From Actinosynnema sp040640215 (GTDB taxonomy: Bacteria; Actinomycetota; Actinomycetes; Mycobacteriales; Pseudonocardiaceae), in the NCBI RefSeq assembly GCF_040640215.1, contig NZ_JBFABG010000001.1:372001-436000 (forward strand): DNA of 64,000 nt, in the 5' to 3' direction. Below are positions 36,269 through 45,958 of the stretch, one piece after another (within the stretch, counting starts at the first letter, position 1; every line of letters begins with the position of its first letter). Under the pieces are notes generated by a model that was given only the letters and a program-made list of their open reading frames with translations, was not told the DNA's origin and did no database searches. The position numbers and the translations under genes are program-made.

Positions 36269-37069
36269 TCAGTGCTCGGAGGGCTCCTCCTTGCGCGGTT
36301 CCGGCGACGCGCCGATCGGCAGGTCGAGCGTGACCTGGCCGGCCTTCTCGAACAGGAACGTCACCCGCAGCGTCTGACCGGGGCGCAGGTCCTGCTTGAA
36401 ACCCTTCAGGGTGATCTTCGCCTTGCCCGGCTCCAGCGGGGAGACCGACGCCGACGCGGTCGGGCGCACCGAGCTGCCCGGGGGTTGGCCCGCCGTGGTC
36501 GTCCCGGTCACCGGGGAGCCGGTGGTGCCCGTCGTGGTGCCCGTCGTGGTGCCCGTGGAGCTGCCGGTGGTCTCGGGAGCCCCGGACGTGCCGGAGGTCC
36601 CGGACGACGGCGTGGTGGTCGCGGTGGCCGTCGACCCGGCGGAGCCCGTCGACGAGCCGTGCGGGGTCGTGGTCAGGCGGGTGCCCTGGTCGTCCTGGTC
36701 GGCCCCGCTCTGGATCGTCGTGTTCGGCTCCAGCGCCGAGTCGCCGGCGACCTCGCCGCCCTCGGCGATGTCGGCGGACACCGAGATCAGCTTGTCGGGG
36801 GTCGCGCCGTTGTTCGCGACGACCACCACCACCGGGGCGTCGTCGCCCTCGCGGTAGTAGCCCTCCGCGACCGGGAACAGCAACTGGGCGTCCCGGACGG
36901 CGATGTCGCCGGCCTGGCCGTGCGCGCCGTTCACCGCGGCGACCTGCTGGTCGGTCTGGGTGATCTGACCTGCGCTGCAACCCGCGGCGGCCAGGCCGAG
37001 GCCCGCCGCGACGGCGGCCACGAGGGCCAGGCGGCGTGGCGCTGGGGACTTCTGCGGTGCGCGACCCAC
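36269..37069 (-). CDS. lpqE: LpqE-like lipoprotein
   Basis: 266 residues from a GTG. The signal peptide ends in AAGC, giving a lipidated cysteine near residue 31. The mature part has an N-terminal beta domain with AVRDAQLLFPVAEGYY, an unusual linker of repeated TTGTT/GSS residues (about 130-195), then a second beta segment (KITLKGFKQDLRPGQTLRVT). Position between radA and carD matches mycobacterial lpqE. It is exported and membrane-anchored; function is not established. The low-complexity linker is longer than I would expect for the family. Confidence 0.75.
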   Translation of the reverse strand: MGRAPQKSPAPRRLALVAAVAAGLGLAAAGCSAGQITQTDQQVAAVNGAHGQAGDIAVRDAQLLFPVAEGYYREGDDAPVVVVVANNGATPDKLISVSADIAEGGEVAGDSALEPNTTIQSGADQDDQGTRLTTTPHGSSTGSAGSTATATTTPSSGTSGTSGAPETTGSSTGTTTGTTTGTTGSPVTGTTTAGQPPGSSVRPTASASVSPLEPGKAKITLKGFKQDLRPGQTLRVTFLFEKAGQVTLDLPIGASPEPRKEEPSEH

Positions 37070-37358
37070 GGCTTCTCGGATCCTTCCGGTGAGCTGACCA
37101 GGCGAGGCCGTACCCAGGCAGGAGCGGGCCGACCACCAGCGAGGAGCCTAACCGGGGTGCCGATCACGCACCTCATGTGGTGCCCCACAGCCGCCGGAGC
37201 CGTCCACAGTGGAGCAAGATCGACCTCGGCCGTTGCACGCGACTGGGCGGTTTGTCAACCCCCCTCGTGGTCCTGACCTGCGCGAACTGATCTCCGGACG
37301 CCGAAGAGGGGATTGCCCGACGTGTTAGGATGGGGTTAGCGAAAGGGGCAGAGGACAC

Positions 37359-37847
37359 ATGGTTTTCAAGGTCGGAGAGACCGTCGTCTACCCGCACCAC
37401 GGTGCCGCTCTCATCGAGGCGATCGAGACCCGGTTGATCAAGGGCGAGGAGAAGAAGTACCTCGTCCTCAAGGTCGCCCAAGGTGACCTGACGGTCCGCG
37501 TCCCCGCCGACAACGCCGAGATCGTCGGTGTGCGTGACGTCGTCGGCCAAGAGGGTCTGGACAAGGTCTTCGAGGTCTTGCGCGCTCCTCACACCGAGGA
37601 GCCGACCAACTGGTCCCGGCGGTACAAGGCCAACCTGGAGAAGCTCGCGTCCGGTGACGTGAACAAGGTGGCCGAAGTGGTGCGCGACCTGTGGCGGCGT
37701 GAGAAGGACCGCGGTCTGTCCGCAGGTGAGAAGCGGATGCTGGCGAAGGCTCGACAGATACTGGTTAGTGAGTTGGCGCTCGCCGAGGGCACCGACGAGG
37801 ACAAGGCAGAGGTCCTCCTCGACGAGGTCCTGGCCACCGCGTCCTGA
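37359..37847 (+). CDS. carD: CarD family RNA polymerase-binding regulator
   Basis: 162 residues, the usual length. The N-terminal RNAP-interaction (Tudor-like) domain starts MVFKVGETVVYPHHG. The helical C-terminal domain includes NWSRRYKANLEKL with the conserved tryptophan that wedges the promoter bubble. CarD stabilises open complexes, especially at rRNA promoters. The ATG follows AAAGGGGCAGAGG. It is divergent from lpqE and leads the ispD-ispF block, as in mycobacteria. Confidence 0.96.
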   Translation: MVFKVGETVVYPHHGAALIEAIETRLIKGEEKKYLVLKVAQGDLTVRVPADNAEIVGVRDVVGQEGLDKVFEVLRAPHTEEPTNWSRRYKANLEKLASGDVNKVAEVVRDLWRREKDRGLSAGEKRMLAKARQILVSELALAEGTDEDKAEVLLDEVLATAS

Positions 37848-37880
37848 TCATCGAATCCCACGCGTAAGAGATCCGCGAAC

Positions 37881-38573
37881 ATGGGTGTTGTCGCGCTCGT
37901 GCCCGCGGCGGGCCGGGGTGAGCGGCTGGGCCACGGGCTGCCCAAGGCGCTCGTACCGGTCGGTGGCGTGCCACTGCTGGTGCGTGCCGTGCGAGGTCTG
38001 TTCCAGGCGGACCGCGTGCAGCACGTGGTGATCGCCGCACCTCCGTCCGATGTGGACACTGTGAACACCGTCACCGCCCCGTTGGCACCCGCCGGCGGGG
38101 CGGTACACGTGTTGGCGGGCGGTGCCGAGCGGTCCGACTCGGTCCGGCTGGCGCTGGCGTACGCGCTGCGCGAGCTCCCGGGCACCACCATCGTCCTCGT
38201 GCACGACGCCGCCCGCGCCTTCACCCCGCCGCACGTGGTGCGCGCCGTGGTGGACGCCGTCGCGGCGGGCAGGCCGGCGGTGATCCCGGTGCTCCCGGTC
38301 GCCGACACGGTCAAGGAGGTCGACGCGGCCGGCGTGGTCGTCGCCACCCCCGACCGCGCGGCGCTGCGGGTCGTGCAGACCCCGCAGGGCTTCGACGCGC
38401 GGGTGCTGCTGCGCGCGCACGAGGCCGGTCACCACGCGACCGACGACGCGGGCCTGGTGGAGCGGCTGGGCGTGCCCGTCACCACCGTGCCGGGGCACCA
38501 GAACGCCATGAAGATCACCACTCCGTTCGACCTCGCGGTCGCGGAGGCGCTGCTCGTGGGAGGCCAGGCGTGA
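37881..38573 (+). CDS. ispD: 2-C-methyl-D-erythritol 4-phosphate cytidylyltransferase
   Basis: 230 residues. The nucleotide-binding signature ALVPAAGRGERLGHGLPKAL carries the catalytic Arg and Lys. The conserved VHDAARAFTPP and KITTPFDLAVAEALL are also present. It converts MEP and CTP to CDP-ME, the third step of non-mevalonate isoprenoid synthesis. It starts 33 bp after carD and its stop overlaps the ispF start (GTGA). Confidence 0.95.
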   Translation: MGVVALVPAAGRGERLGHGLPKALVPVGGVPLLVRAVRGLFQADRVQHVVIAAPPSDVDTVNTVTAPLAPAGGAVHVLAGGAERSDSVRLALAYALRELPGTTIVLVHDAARAFTPPHVVRAVVDAVAAGRPAVIPVLPVADTVKEVDAAGVVVATPDRAALRVVQTPQGFDARVLLRAHEAGHHATDDAGLVERLGVPVTTVPGHQNAMKITTPFDLAVAEALLVGGQA

Positions 38574-39049
38574 GGGTCGGCATCGGTTCCGACGTCCACC
38601 AGGTGGAAGCGGGACGGGACTGCTGGATCGCGGGACTGTTCTGGGAGGGCGTCGCCGGGTGCGCGGGCCACTCGGACGGCGACGTCGCCGCGCACGCCCT
38701 GTGCGACGCCCTGCTGTCGGCCGGCGGCCTGGGCGACCTGGGGTCGGTGTTCGGCACCGCCGACCCGCGCTGGTCCGGGAAGCACGGCGTCGAGTTCCTC
38801 GCCGAGGTGCGCCGGCTGCTCGCCGGGGAGGGCTACCGGGTGGGCAACGCGGTGGTCCAGGTGATCGGCAACGCTCCTCGGATCGGCAAGCGCCGGGACG
38901 AGGCGCAGCGCGTGCTGTCGGCCGCCGCCGGCGGCCCCGTCTCGGTCAGTGGGACGACGACGGACGGCCTGGGCCTCACCGGTCGAGGTGAGGGCGTCGC
39001 CGCGATCGCCACCGCGCTGGTCGTCCCGCTGGACGGACCGCCGCACTAG
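38570..39049 (+). CDS. ispF: 2-C-methyl-D-erythritol 2,4-cyclodiphosphate synthase
   Basis: 159 residues from a GTG overlapping the ispD stop. GIGSDVHQVE supplies the zinc-binding Asp and His, with a further His in GHSDGDVAAHAL, and the conserved GLGDLGSVFGTADPRW follows. It cyclises CDP-ME-2-phosphate to MEcPP, the fifth pathway step. The C-terminal TTTDGLGLTGRGEGVA is the trimer cavity signature. Confidence 0.95.
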   Translation: MRVGIGSDVHQVEAGRDCWIAGLFWEGVAGCAGHSDGDVAAHALCDALLSAGGLGDLGSVFGTADPRWSGKHGVEFLAEVRRLLAGEGYRVGNAVVQVIGNAPRIGKRRDEAQRVLSAAAGGPVSVSGTTTDGLGLTGRGEGVAAIATALVVPLDGPPH

Positions 39050-39058
39050 CCTGGGCGC

Positions 39059-39454
39059 ATGGCGATCATCCTCAGCGCGGCGACGCGCGACCTGGTGGAC
39101 GGCCGGAACTACGCCACGATCTCCACGCTCAACAAGGACGGCAGTCCGCAGAGCTCGGTCATGTGGATCACCCGGGACGGCGACGACATCCTGTTCTCGA
39201 CCGTGCGCGGCCGGCTCAAGGAGCGCAACCTGGGCCGTGACCCGCGGGCCAGCGTCTCGGTGTGGGACAAGCAGGACCCCGAGAACTACGTGGAGATCCG
39301 CGGCACCGTGACGATCGTCGAGGACGAGGGCCGGGCGCTCGTCGACGCCCTGGCGCGGAAGTACCTGGACGGCCCGTACCCCGGCGAGGAGCCGGACGTG
39401 GTCCGCGTGGTCCTGCGCCTGACGCCGACCAAGGTCACCGGCAACGCGAAGTAG
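39059..39454 (+). CDS. PPOX-class (F420/flavin-dependent) split-barrel oxidoreductase
   Basis: 131 residues, the typical size for actinobacterial F420-binding PPOX-fold proteins. Recognisable parts are YATISTLNKDGSPQSSVMWI and FSTVRGRLKERNLGRDPRAS. Proteins of this group bind F420 or FMN and reduce varied substrates. It starts nine bases after ispF. No role in isoprenoid synthesis is known; the location may just reflect cotranscription. Confidence 0.85.
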   Translation: MAIILSAATRDLVDGRNYATISTLNKDGSPQSSVMWITRDGDDILFSTVRGRLKERNLGRDPRASVSVWDKQDPENYVEIRGTVTIVEDEGRALVDALARKYLDGPYPGEEPDVVRVVLRLTPTKVTGNAK

Positions 39455-39601
39455 CGGACGGGCGAGGAGGCGCGGCGGGGGCGTGGCCGGCATGACCGCT
39501 CCCCTGCCCCGTTCCCCGGCCTGTCCGGAGCGGTGTGGTGTGGCGTCCACCTCCGGCCGGAAGCCTTCACCCGAGAGGTCCAGACCACGTAGCGTGCGGA
39601 T

Positions 39602-40216
39602 GTGACGATCCGCGCCGTGCTCTTCGACTTCTCCGGCACGCTCTTCCGCCTCGAACACGACTCCCTGGTCGAGCACGCCGACCTGATGCGGGCGCTCACC
39701 GCCCCGGTCGGCGTCGCCGAGGGGCTGGACATCGACCCCGACGAGTGGGAGCGCCGCGACCTCGACGGCGACCTCCACCGGGACCTGCACGTCAAGGCGC
39801 TGCTCGCGGCCGGGGCGGTGGACCCGCACGACTTCTACGCCCGGCTGTGCTCGCCGCCGTTCTGGCAGCCCTACCCGGACACCGCGACGGCGCTGGGCAC
39901 CGACCTGCCGACCGCCGTGGTGAGCAACATCGCGTGGGACGTCCGGACCGTCTTCGCCCGGCACGGCGTCGAGGACCGGGTGGACGAGTTCGTGCTGTCC
40001 TTCGAGGTCGGCCACGTGAAGCCGGACCCGAAGATCTTCCGGATCGCCTGCGACCGGCTGGGCGTGCACCCGAGCGAGGCGCTGATGGTCGGCGACAGCG
40101 AGGAGGCCGACGGCGGCGCGGCGGCGGTGGGCTGCCGGGTGGCGATCGTGCCCCCGCTGGAGACCGGCGAGCGACCCGACGCGCTGCTCCGGGTGCTCCG
40201 CGACCACGTGGCGTAG
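39602..40216 (+). CDS. HAD-family hydrolase
   Basis: 204 residues from the GTG at 39602. Motif I is LFDFSGTLFRLE, in which the usual second catalytic Asp (DxD) is replaced by Ser (DFS). Motif II is VVSNIAWD, motif III the Lys in GHVKPDPKIF and motif IV MVGDSEEADGGAA. Loss of the second Asp weakens phosphatase activity in many HADs, and the substrate is not apparent; haloacid dehalogenases proper also lack it. A helical cap lies at about 20-85. Confidence 0.85.
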   Translation: MTIRAVLFDFSGTLFRLEHDSLVEHADLMRALTAPVGVAEGLDIDPDEWERRDLDGDLHRDLHVKALLAAGAVDPHDFYARLCSPPFWQPYPDTATALGTDLPTAVVSNIAWDVRTVFARHGVEDRVDEFVLSFEVGHVKPDPKIFRIACDRLGVHPSEALMVGDSEEADGGAAAVGCRVAIVPPLETGERPDALLRVLRDHVA

Positions 40217-40284
40217 GCATCCGGCACAAGCACAACCCGCCGGGCGATTCAACCCCGCCCGGCCAACGGCCGTACCATTCCCAC

Positions 40285-41673
<1,389 letters not shown>

Positions 41674-41678
41674 AGCCC

Positions 41679-42641
41679 GTGGCAGGGAACTCCAAGCGCC
41701 GGGGTGCGATGCGCAACCCCGGGTCCAAGAAGGGCGCGGTCGTCGGTTCCGGCGGGCAGAAGTCGAAGGGCTTGCAGGGCAAGGGCCCGACGCCCAAGGC
41801 GACGGACCGGCCGAACCACCCCGCGTACAAGCGCGCCCAGGCGAGCGCCAAGGCCGACCAGAACCGCTCGCGCCGCCAGAAGTCCGGGGAGAACTCGCCG
41901 GAGACGGTCGCCGGGCGCAACCCGGTGGTCGAGTGCCTGCGCGCGGGCATCCCGGCGACGGCGCTCTACGTGGCGATGGGCATCGAGGCCGACGACCGGG
42001 TCGCCGAGGCGGTGAAGCTGGCCGCCGACCGGGGCATCTCGGTGCTGGAGGTGCAGCGCGGCGAGCTGGACCGGATCACCGGCGGCGCACTGCACCAGGG
42101 CCTCGGGCTCCAGGTGCCGCCCTACGAGTACGCCGAGCCGCGCGAGCTGCTCAAGCTCGCCCGCGAGTCCGACAACCCGCCGCTGCTGGTGGCGCTGGAC
42201 GGCGTGACCGACCCGCGCAACCTGGGTGCCGTGGTGCGCTCGGCGGCGGCGTTCGGGGCGCAGGGCGTGGTGCTGCCGCAGCGGCGCTCGGCGAGCATCA
42301 CCGCCGTGGCGTGGCGGACCAGCGCGGGCACCGCGGCGCGGCTGCCGATCGCGATCGCGACGAACCTCACCCGGCAGTTGCGCGAGTGGGCCGAGGCGGG
42401 CCTGATGATCGTGGGCCTGGACGCCGACGGCGACGTCGACGTGGACGGCCTCGACCTGGCCACCGGGCCGCTGGTGGTGGTCGTGGGCTCGGAGGGGCGC
42501 GGGCTGTCCCGGTTGGTCCGGGAGACCTGCGACCAGACCGTGTCGATCCCGATGGCGGCGGGCGTGGAATCGCTCAACGCGTCGGTGGCGGCCGGTGTGG
42601 TGCTCGCGGAGGTGGCCCGTCGACGCAGGTCGGAGCTTTGA
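41679..42641 (+). CDS. rlmB: 23S rRNA (guanosine-2'-O-)-methyltransferase, SpoU/TrmH family
   Basis: 320 residues from the GTG at 41679. A basic Lys/Gly-rich extension (1-70, rich in KRRG, KKGAV and KSKG) precedes the substrate-binding domain (AGRNPVVECLRAG). The SPOUT knot follows, with ALDGVTDPRNLGAVVRSA, VVVVGSEGRGLSRLV and SIPMAAGVESLNASVAAGV. It methylates the ribose of a conserved guanosine in 23S rRNA using SAM. The N-terminal extension probably binds RNA. Confidence 0.93.
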   Translation: MAGNSKRRGAMRNPGSKKGAVVGSGGQKSKGLQGKGPTPKATDRPNHPAYKRAQASAKADQNRSRRQKSGENSPETVAGRNPVVECLRAGIPATALYVAMGIEADDRVAEAVKLAADRGISVLEVQRGELDRITGGALHQGLGLQVPPYEYAEPRELLKLARESDNPPLLVALDGVTDPRNLGAVVRSAAAFGAQGVVLPQRRSASITAVAWRTSAGTAARLPIAIATNLTRQLREWAEAGLMIVGLDADGDVDVDGLDLATGPLVVVVGSEGRGLSRLVRETCDQTVSIPMAAGVESLNASVAAGVVLAEVARRRRSEL

Positions 42642-42714
42642 CCGGGGGTGACGGCGGGCGGTTTGTCACCCGATCGGCAACCTCGCCGGCGACCGCCGGA
42701 TAAGGTTCCCGGCG

Positions 42715-44136
42715 ATGTCCTTCGCCACGCCCCTGTTCCTGTGGTTCTTCCTGCCGCTCGTGCTCGCGGCGGTCCTCGTCGCGCCCCGGACCTGGCGCAA
42801 CGGGGTCGTGGCGGTCGCCAGCCTGTTCTTCTACTTCACCGGCGCGGGCGGGACGACGTTCCTGCTGCTCGGCGCGATGGTGGTGAACTACCTGGCGGGC
42901 CGCCGGCTGGAGCCGGGCGCGCCGGGCGACCGGAAGCTGGTCCTGGTCGGCGCGATCTGCCTGAACCTGGGCGTGCTGCTGGTCTGGAAGTACCTGGGGT
43001 TCGCCACCGAGCAGCTCGCCGCGATCGCGTCGATCATCGGCGTGGACCTGCCGGTGGTACACCTCGCGCTGCCGATCGGCATCTCGTTCTACACGTTCCA
43101 CCACATCTCGTACGTGGTGGACGTGTACCGGGGTGAGCGGCCCGCGCTGAAGGAGCCGGTCGCGTTCGTCACCTACATCGCGATGTTCCCCCAGCTCGTG
43201 GCCGGGCCGATCGTCCGGTACCGGGAGATCGCGGACCAGTTGCCGCAGCGGCGGCTGCACCGGTGGGACGACATCGCGGCGGGGTTCCCGAGGTTCGCGC
43301 TGGGGCTCTGCAAGAAGGTCGTCATCGCCGACTCGCTGGCTCCGCTGGTCGACGCCTGCTTCGCCACCCCGAACGACCGGATGACCTTCGCGATCGCCTG
43401 GTTGGGCGCGATCGGTTACACCCTGCAACTGTACTTCGACTTCTCCGGCTACTCGGACATGGCGATCGGGCTGGGCCGGATGCTCGGCTTCCGGTTGCCG
43501 GAGAACTTCGCCCGGCCGTACTCCTCGGTGACCATCACCGAGTTCTGGCGGCGCTGGCACATGTCGCTGTCCCGCTGGTTCCGGGACTACGTCTACATCC
43601 CGCTGGGCGGCAACCGGACCGGCGTGCTGCGCACCTACCGGAACCTCGGGATCGTTTTCGTGCTCACCGGTTTCTGGCACGGAGCCAACTGGACGTTCCT
43701 CGTCTGGGGTTTGTTCCACGGCGGCCTGCTGGTCCTGGAACGGCGTTTCGGCTGGGATTCCGGTCCGGTCACCACCCGCGCCCGAATTGCCCGGCGGGTG
43801 CTCACCACCGTGCTCGTGGTAATCGGCTGGGTGTTCTTCCGGTCGGCGGACCTCGGCGACGCGTTCACCATCATCGGCCACCTCCTGGTACCCGATTTCG
43901 GGGGCCTGGGGGAAGCCGTGGCAGCCGCCGCGACCAATCAGCGGATTGTGCTCCTGGTCGCCGCGCTGGCGATTGTGATAATGCCCGCGCACCCCGTGAC
44001 GGGCCCTTACCTGGAGTCCTCTCGGGACAAGATCGCGGTAGCCGCTAGGGTGTCCCTGATGACGGTGGGCGTTGCCTACGCGGCGATCCTGGTCGCCAGC
44101 GGCACGTTCAGCCCGTTCCTGTACTACCAGTTCTGA
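42715..44136 (+). CDS. MBOAT family O-acyltransferase (AlgI-like)
   Basis: 473 residues with about ten membrane helices. The family core is present: PIGISFYTFHHISYVVDVY, QLVAGPIVRY, EFWRRWHMSLSRWFRDYVYI, and the active-site His in TGFWHGANWTFLVWG. These enzymes move acyl groups across the membrane onto polysaccharides or other exported acceptors, usually with an AlgJ/DltD-like partner. No partner gene follows here, and base composition drops after the stop. Confidence 0.9.
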   Translation: MSFATPLFLWFFLPLVLAAVLVAPRTWRNGVVAVASLFFYFTGAGGTTFLLLGAMVVNYLAGRRLEPGAPGDRKLVLVGAICLNLGVLLVWKYLGFATEQLAAIASIIGVDLPVVHLALPIGISFYTFHHISYVVDVYRGERPALKEPVAFVTYIAMFPQLVAGPIVRYREIADQLPQRRLHRWDDIAAGFPRFALGLCKKVVIADSLAPLVDACFATPNDRMTFAIAWLGAIGYTLQLYFDFSGYSDMAIGLGRMLGFRLPENFARPYSSVTITEFWRRWHMSLSRWFRDYVYIPLGGNRTGVLRTYRNLGIVFVLTGFWHGANWTFLVWGLFHGGLLVLERRFGWDSGPVTTRARIARRVLTTVLVVIGWVFFRSADLGDAFTIIGHLLVPDFGGLGEAVAAAATNQRIVLLVAALAIVIMPAHPVTGPYLESSRDKIAVAARVSLMTVGVAYAAILVASGTFSPFLYYQF

Positions 44137-44496
44137 TGATCGACAAGCGGGCCTCGGCAACAATTGTCGAACGGTGCTCCGACCGCACGCTGGTCGGCCC
44201 GCACGAACGCGCTGGACCGCACGGACCAGCGGTGCGACGACCAATGGAGGTCGCCTTGACCCCGAGTAGGCGGGCTTTGCGCACGGCGGGTCACCTACCG
44301 TCAACTGTCAAGAATAGTTACCCGGCCCATCGCCATTGTAACTACTTTATGTAACTGATCTGGTCCGTTCGGGTACACACTGTGGTAGGACAGAGAGTGA
44401 ACAACCAGCAGCTTCTACCGTGCTAACCGAGATAATTGTTACTTCGGGTGGGGGTCACGTGACTCACTCATCGGGGCCGACGAACCTGGAGGAGCG
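44137..44496. other. 360-bp AT-richer intergenic region
   Basis: No gene is supported. The middle (about 44300-44450) is notably AT-rich for this genome and holds four GTTAC/GTAAC words, two of them as GTAAC-tactttat-GTAAC near 44338. It probably contains the promoter and operator of the MFS transporter gene. Confidence 0.5.
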
Positions 44497-45723
44497 GTGA
44501 CTTCCGGGGGGACGATCCGCGCGCTCGTGGGCAACCGCGAGTTCCGCGGCATGTGGATCGGTTCGACCGTGTCCACCGTCGGCGACCAGTTCGCGGCGGT
44601 GGCGCTGTCACTCCTGGTGTTCGAGCGCACGGGCTCCCCCGCGTGGACCGCTCTGACCTGGTCCCTCACGCTGCTCCCGGCGCTGGTGTCCGGCCCCCTG
44701 CTGGGCTGGGTCGCGGACCGGTACCCCCGACGCACGGTGATGGTCTGCTGCGCCTGGGCGCAGGCCGCCCTGGTCGGTCTGATGGCGCTGCCCGGCGTAC
44801 CGCTGTGGATCATGATAGTCCTCCTGGTCGCCGTGCTGATGATCGCCTCCCCCTTCCTGGCCGCCCAGGAGGCGAGCCTCCCCTCCGTGCTGCCGGACAA
44901 GCGCTACGACGACGGCGTCGCCCTGTTCGGGACCTCCGTGGACGTGGCCCAGATGGCCGGTCTGGCCGGGGCGGGCTTCCTGGTCACGGCGGCGAGCCCG
45001 CAGGTGGCGCTGGCGGTCGACGCGGTGACGTTCGTGCTGGTCGCGATCCTGATCCAGGCGTCGGTGACGTTCCGCCCGGCGGCCGACCCGCTCGGCTCGG
45101 AGCATCGGGAAACCGAAGATCGAAAAGGAGCTTTCGCGCTGCTCGTCACTGAGCCGCGGTTGCGCTCTCTAATGGGTATGCGCATGTTGGCAGGCATCGC
45201 CATGGTGCCCGAGGGCCTGGCCGTGCCGTTGGCGGCCGACCTGGACGCGGTGTGGGCCGTGGGGCTCATCCTGGCCATCGAGCCGGCGGCGAACGTGCTG
45301 GGGGTGGCGGTGCTGTTCCGGTTGGTGCGGGACCCGGCGAAGCGCGAGCGGCTGATCGGGCCGCTGGCGATCCTGTCGCTGGCCCCGCTCGTCCTGTTCG
45401 CGCTGAACCCCAACCTGACCTGGACGATCGCCCTGCTGGTGATCGCCGGCATGGCCGGGGCCTACCACACGCCCGCGCGCTCGGCGTGGATGCGCATCCT
45501 GCCGGACGCCTACCGCGGACGCGCCTACGGCATCGCCCGCACGGCGCTGCGGTCCAGCCAGGGGGGCGGCATGGCCCTGGCGGGTGTGGTCGCGCACGCG
45601 ATCGGCTCGGTGACCGCGACCCTGGCGGGCGCGGGTGCCATCGGGCTGCTCCTCGCGGGGCAGGCGACCGTAGCCTGGAACCGGGCAAGGGCCAGGACCG
45701 ACCCGAACACGGTGACCACATGA
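44497..45723 (+). CDS. MFS transporter (drug-efflux type)
   Basis: 408 residues from the GTG at 44497, preceded by CTGGAGGAGCG. Twelve membrane helices are predicted. The A-motif-like loop GWVADRYPRRTVMV lies between helices 2 and 3, and a second related loop (PARSAWMRILPDAYRGRAYG) between helices 10 and 11. The type resembles enterobactin/macrolide-efflux exporters. The substrate is unknown. Probably monocistronic. Confidence 0.85.
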   Translation: MTSGGTIRALVGNREFRGMWIGSTVSTVGDQFAAVALSLLVFERTGSPAWTALTWSLTLLPALVSGPLLGWVADRYPRRTVMVCCAWAQAALVGLMALPGVPLWIMIVLLVAVLMIASPFLAAQEASLPSVLPDKRYDDGVALFGTSVDVAQMAGLAGAGFLVTAASPQVALAVDAVTFVLVAILIQASVTFRPAADPLGSEHRETEDRKGAFALLVTEPRLRSLMGMRMLAGIAMVPEGLAVPLAADLDAVWAVGLILAIEPAANVLGVAVLFRLVRDPAKRERLIGPLAILSLAPLVLFALNPNLTWTIALLVIAGMAGAYHTPARSAWMRILPDAYRGRAYGIARTALRSSQGGGMALAGVVAHAIGSVTATLAGAGAIGLLLAGQATVAWNRARARTDPNTVTT

Positions 45724-45958
45724 AACGTACTCATCACGAATGGCGATTCTCATGACGAGGCGTTCGTGCGCGCTCAGCGAGAACGCACGCACGTACGGTG
45801 AAGATTCAGGACCGGGCTCAAGGAGAGCGATGGGGTCACCACTCGCGGTTACGCATGGCAGACACTCCTCTACTCGCAGCTTGGGTACCGAGGGGGGCCG
45901 TAAGGCCGTCGCTGCGCCGGCGAGTGGCCGCACGGCGGCGGCATGAGTGTAGGGGGAC

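Noticed and set aside
44136..44354. 72-residue frame after the MBOAT gene
   Set aside because: It overlaps the MBOAT stop and runs into an AT-rich promoter region, with no family match.
45830..45946. 38-residue frame with a good AAGGAGAGCG site before the cyclase gene
   Set aside because: The ribosome site is convincing but the short product has no recognisable features; it could be a leader peptide, but I cannot support it.
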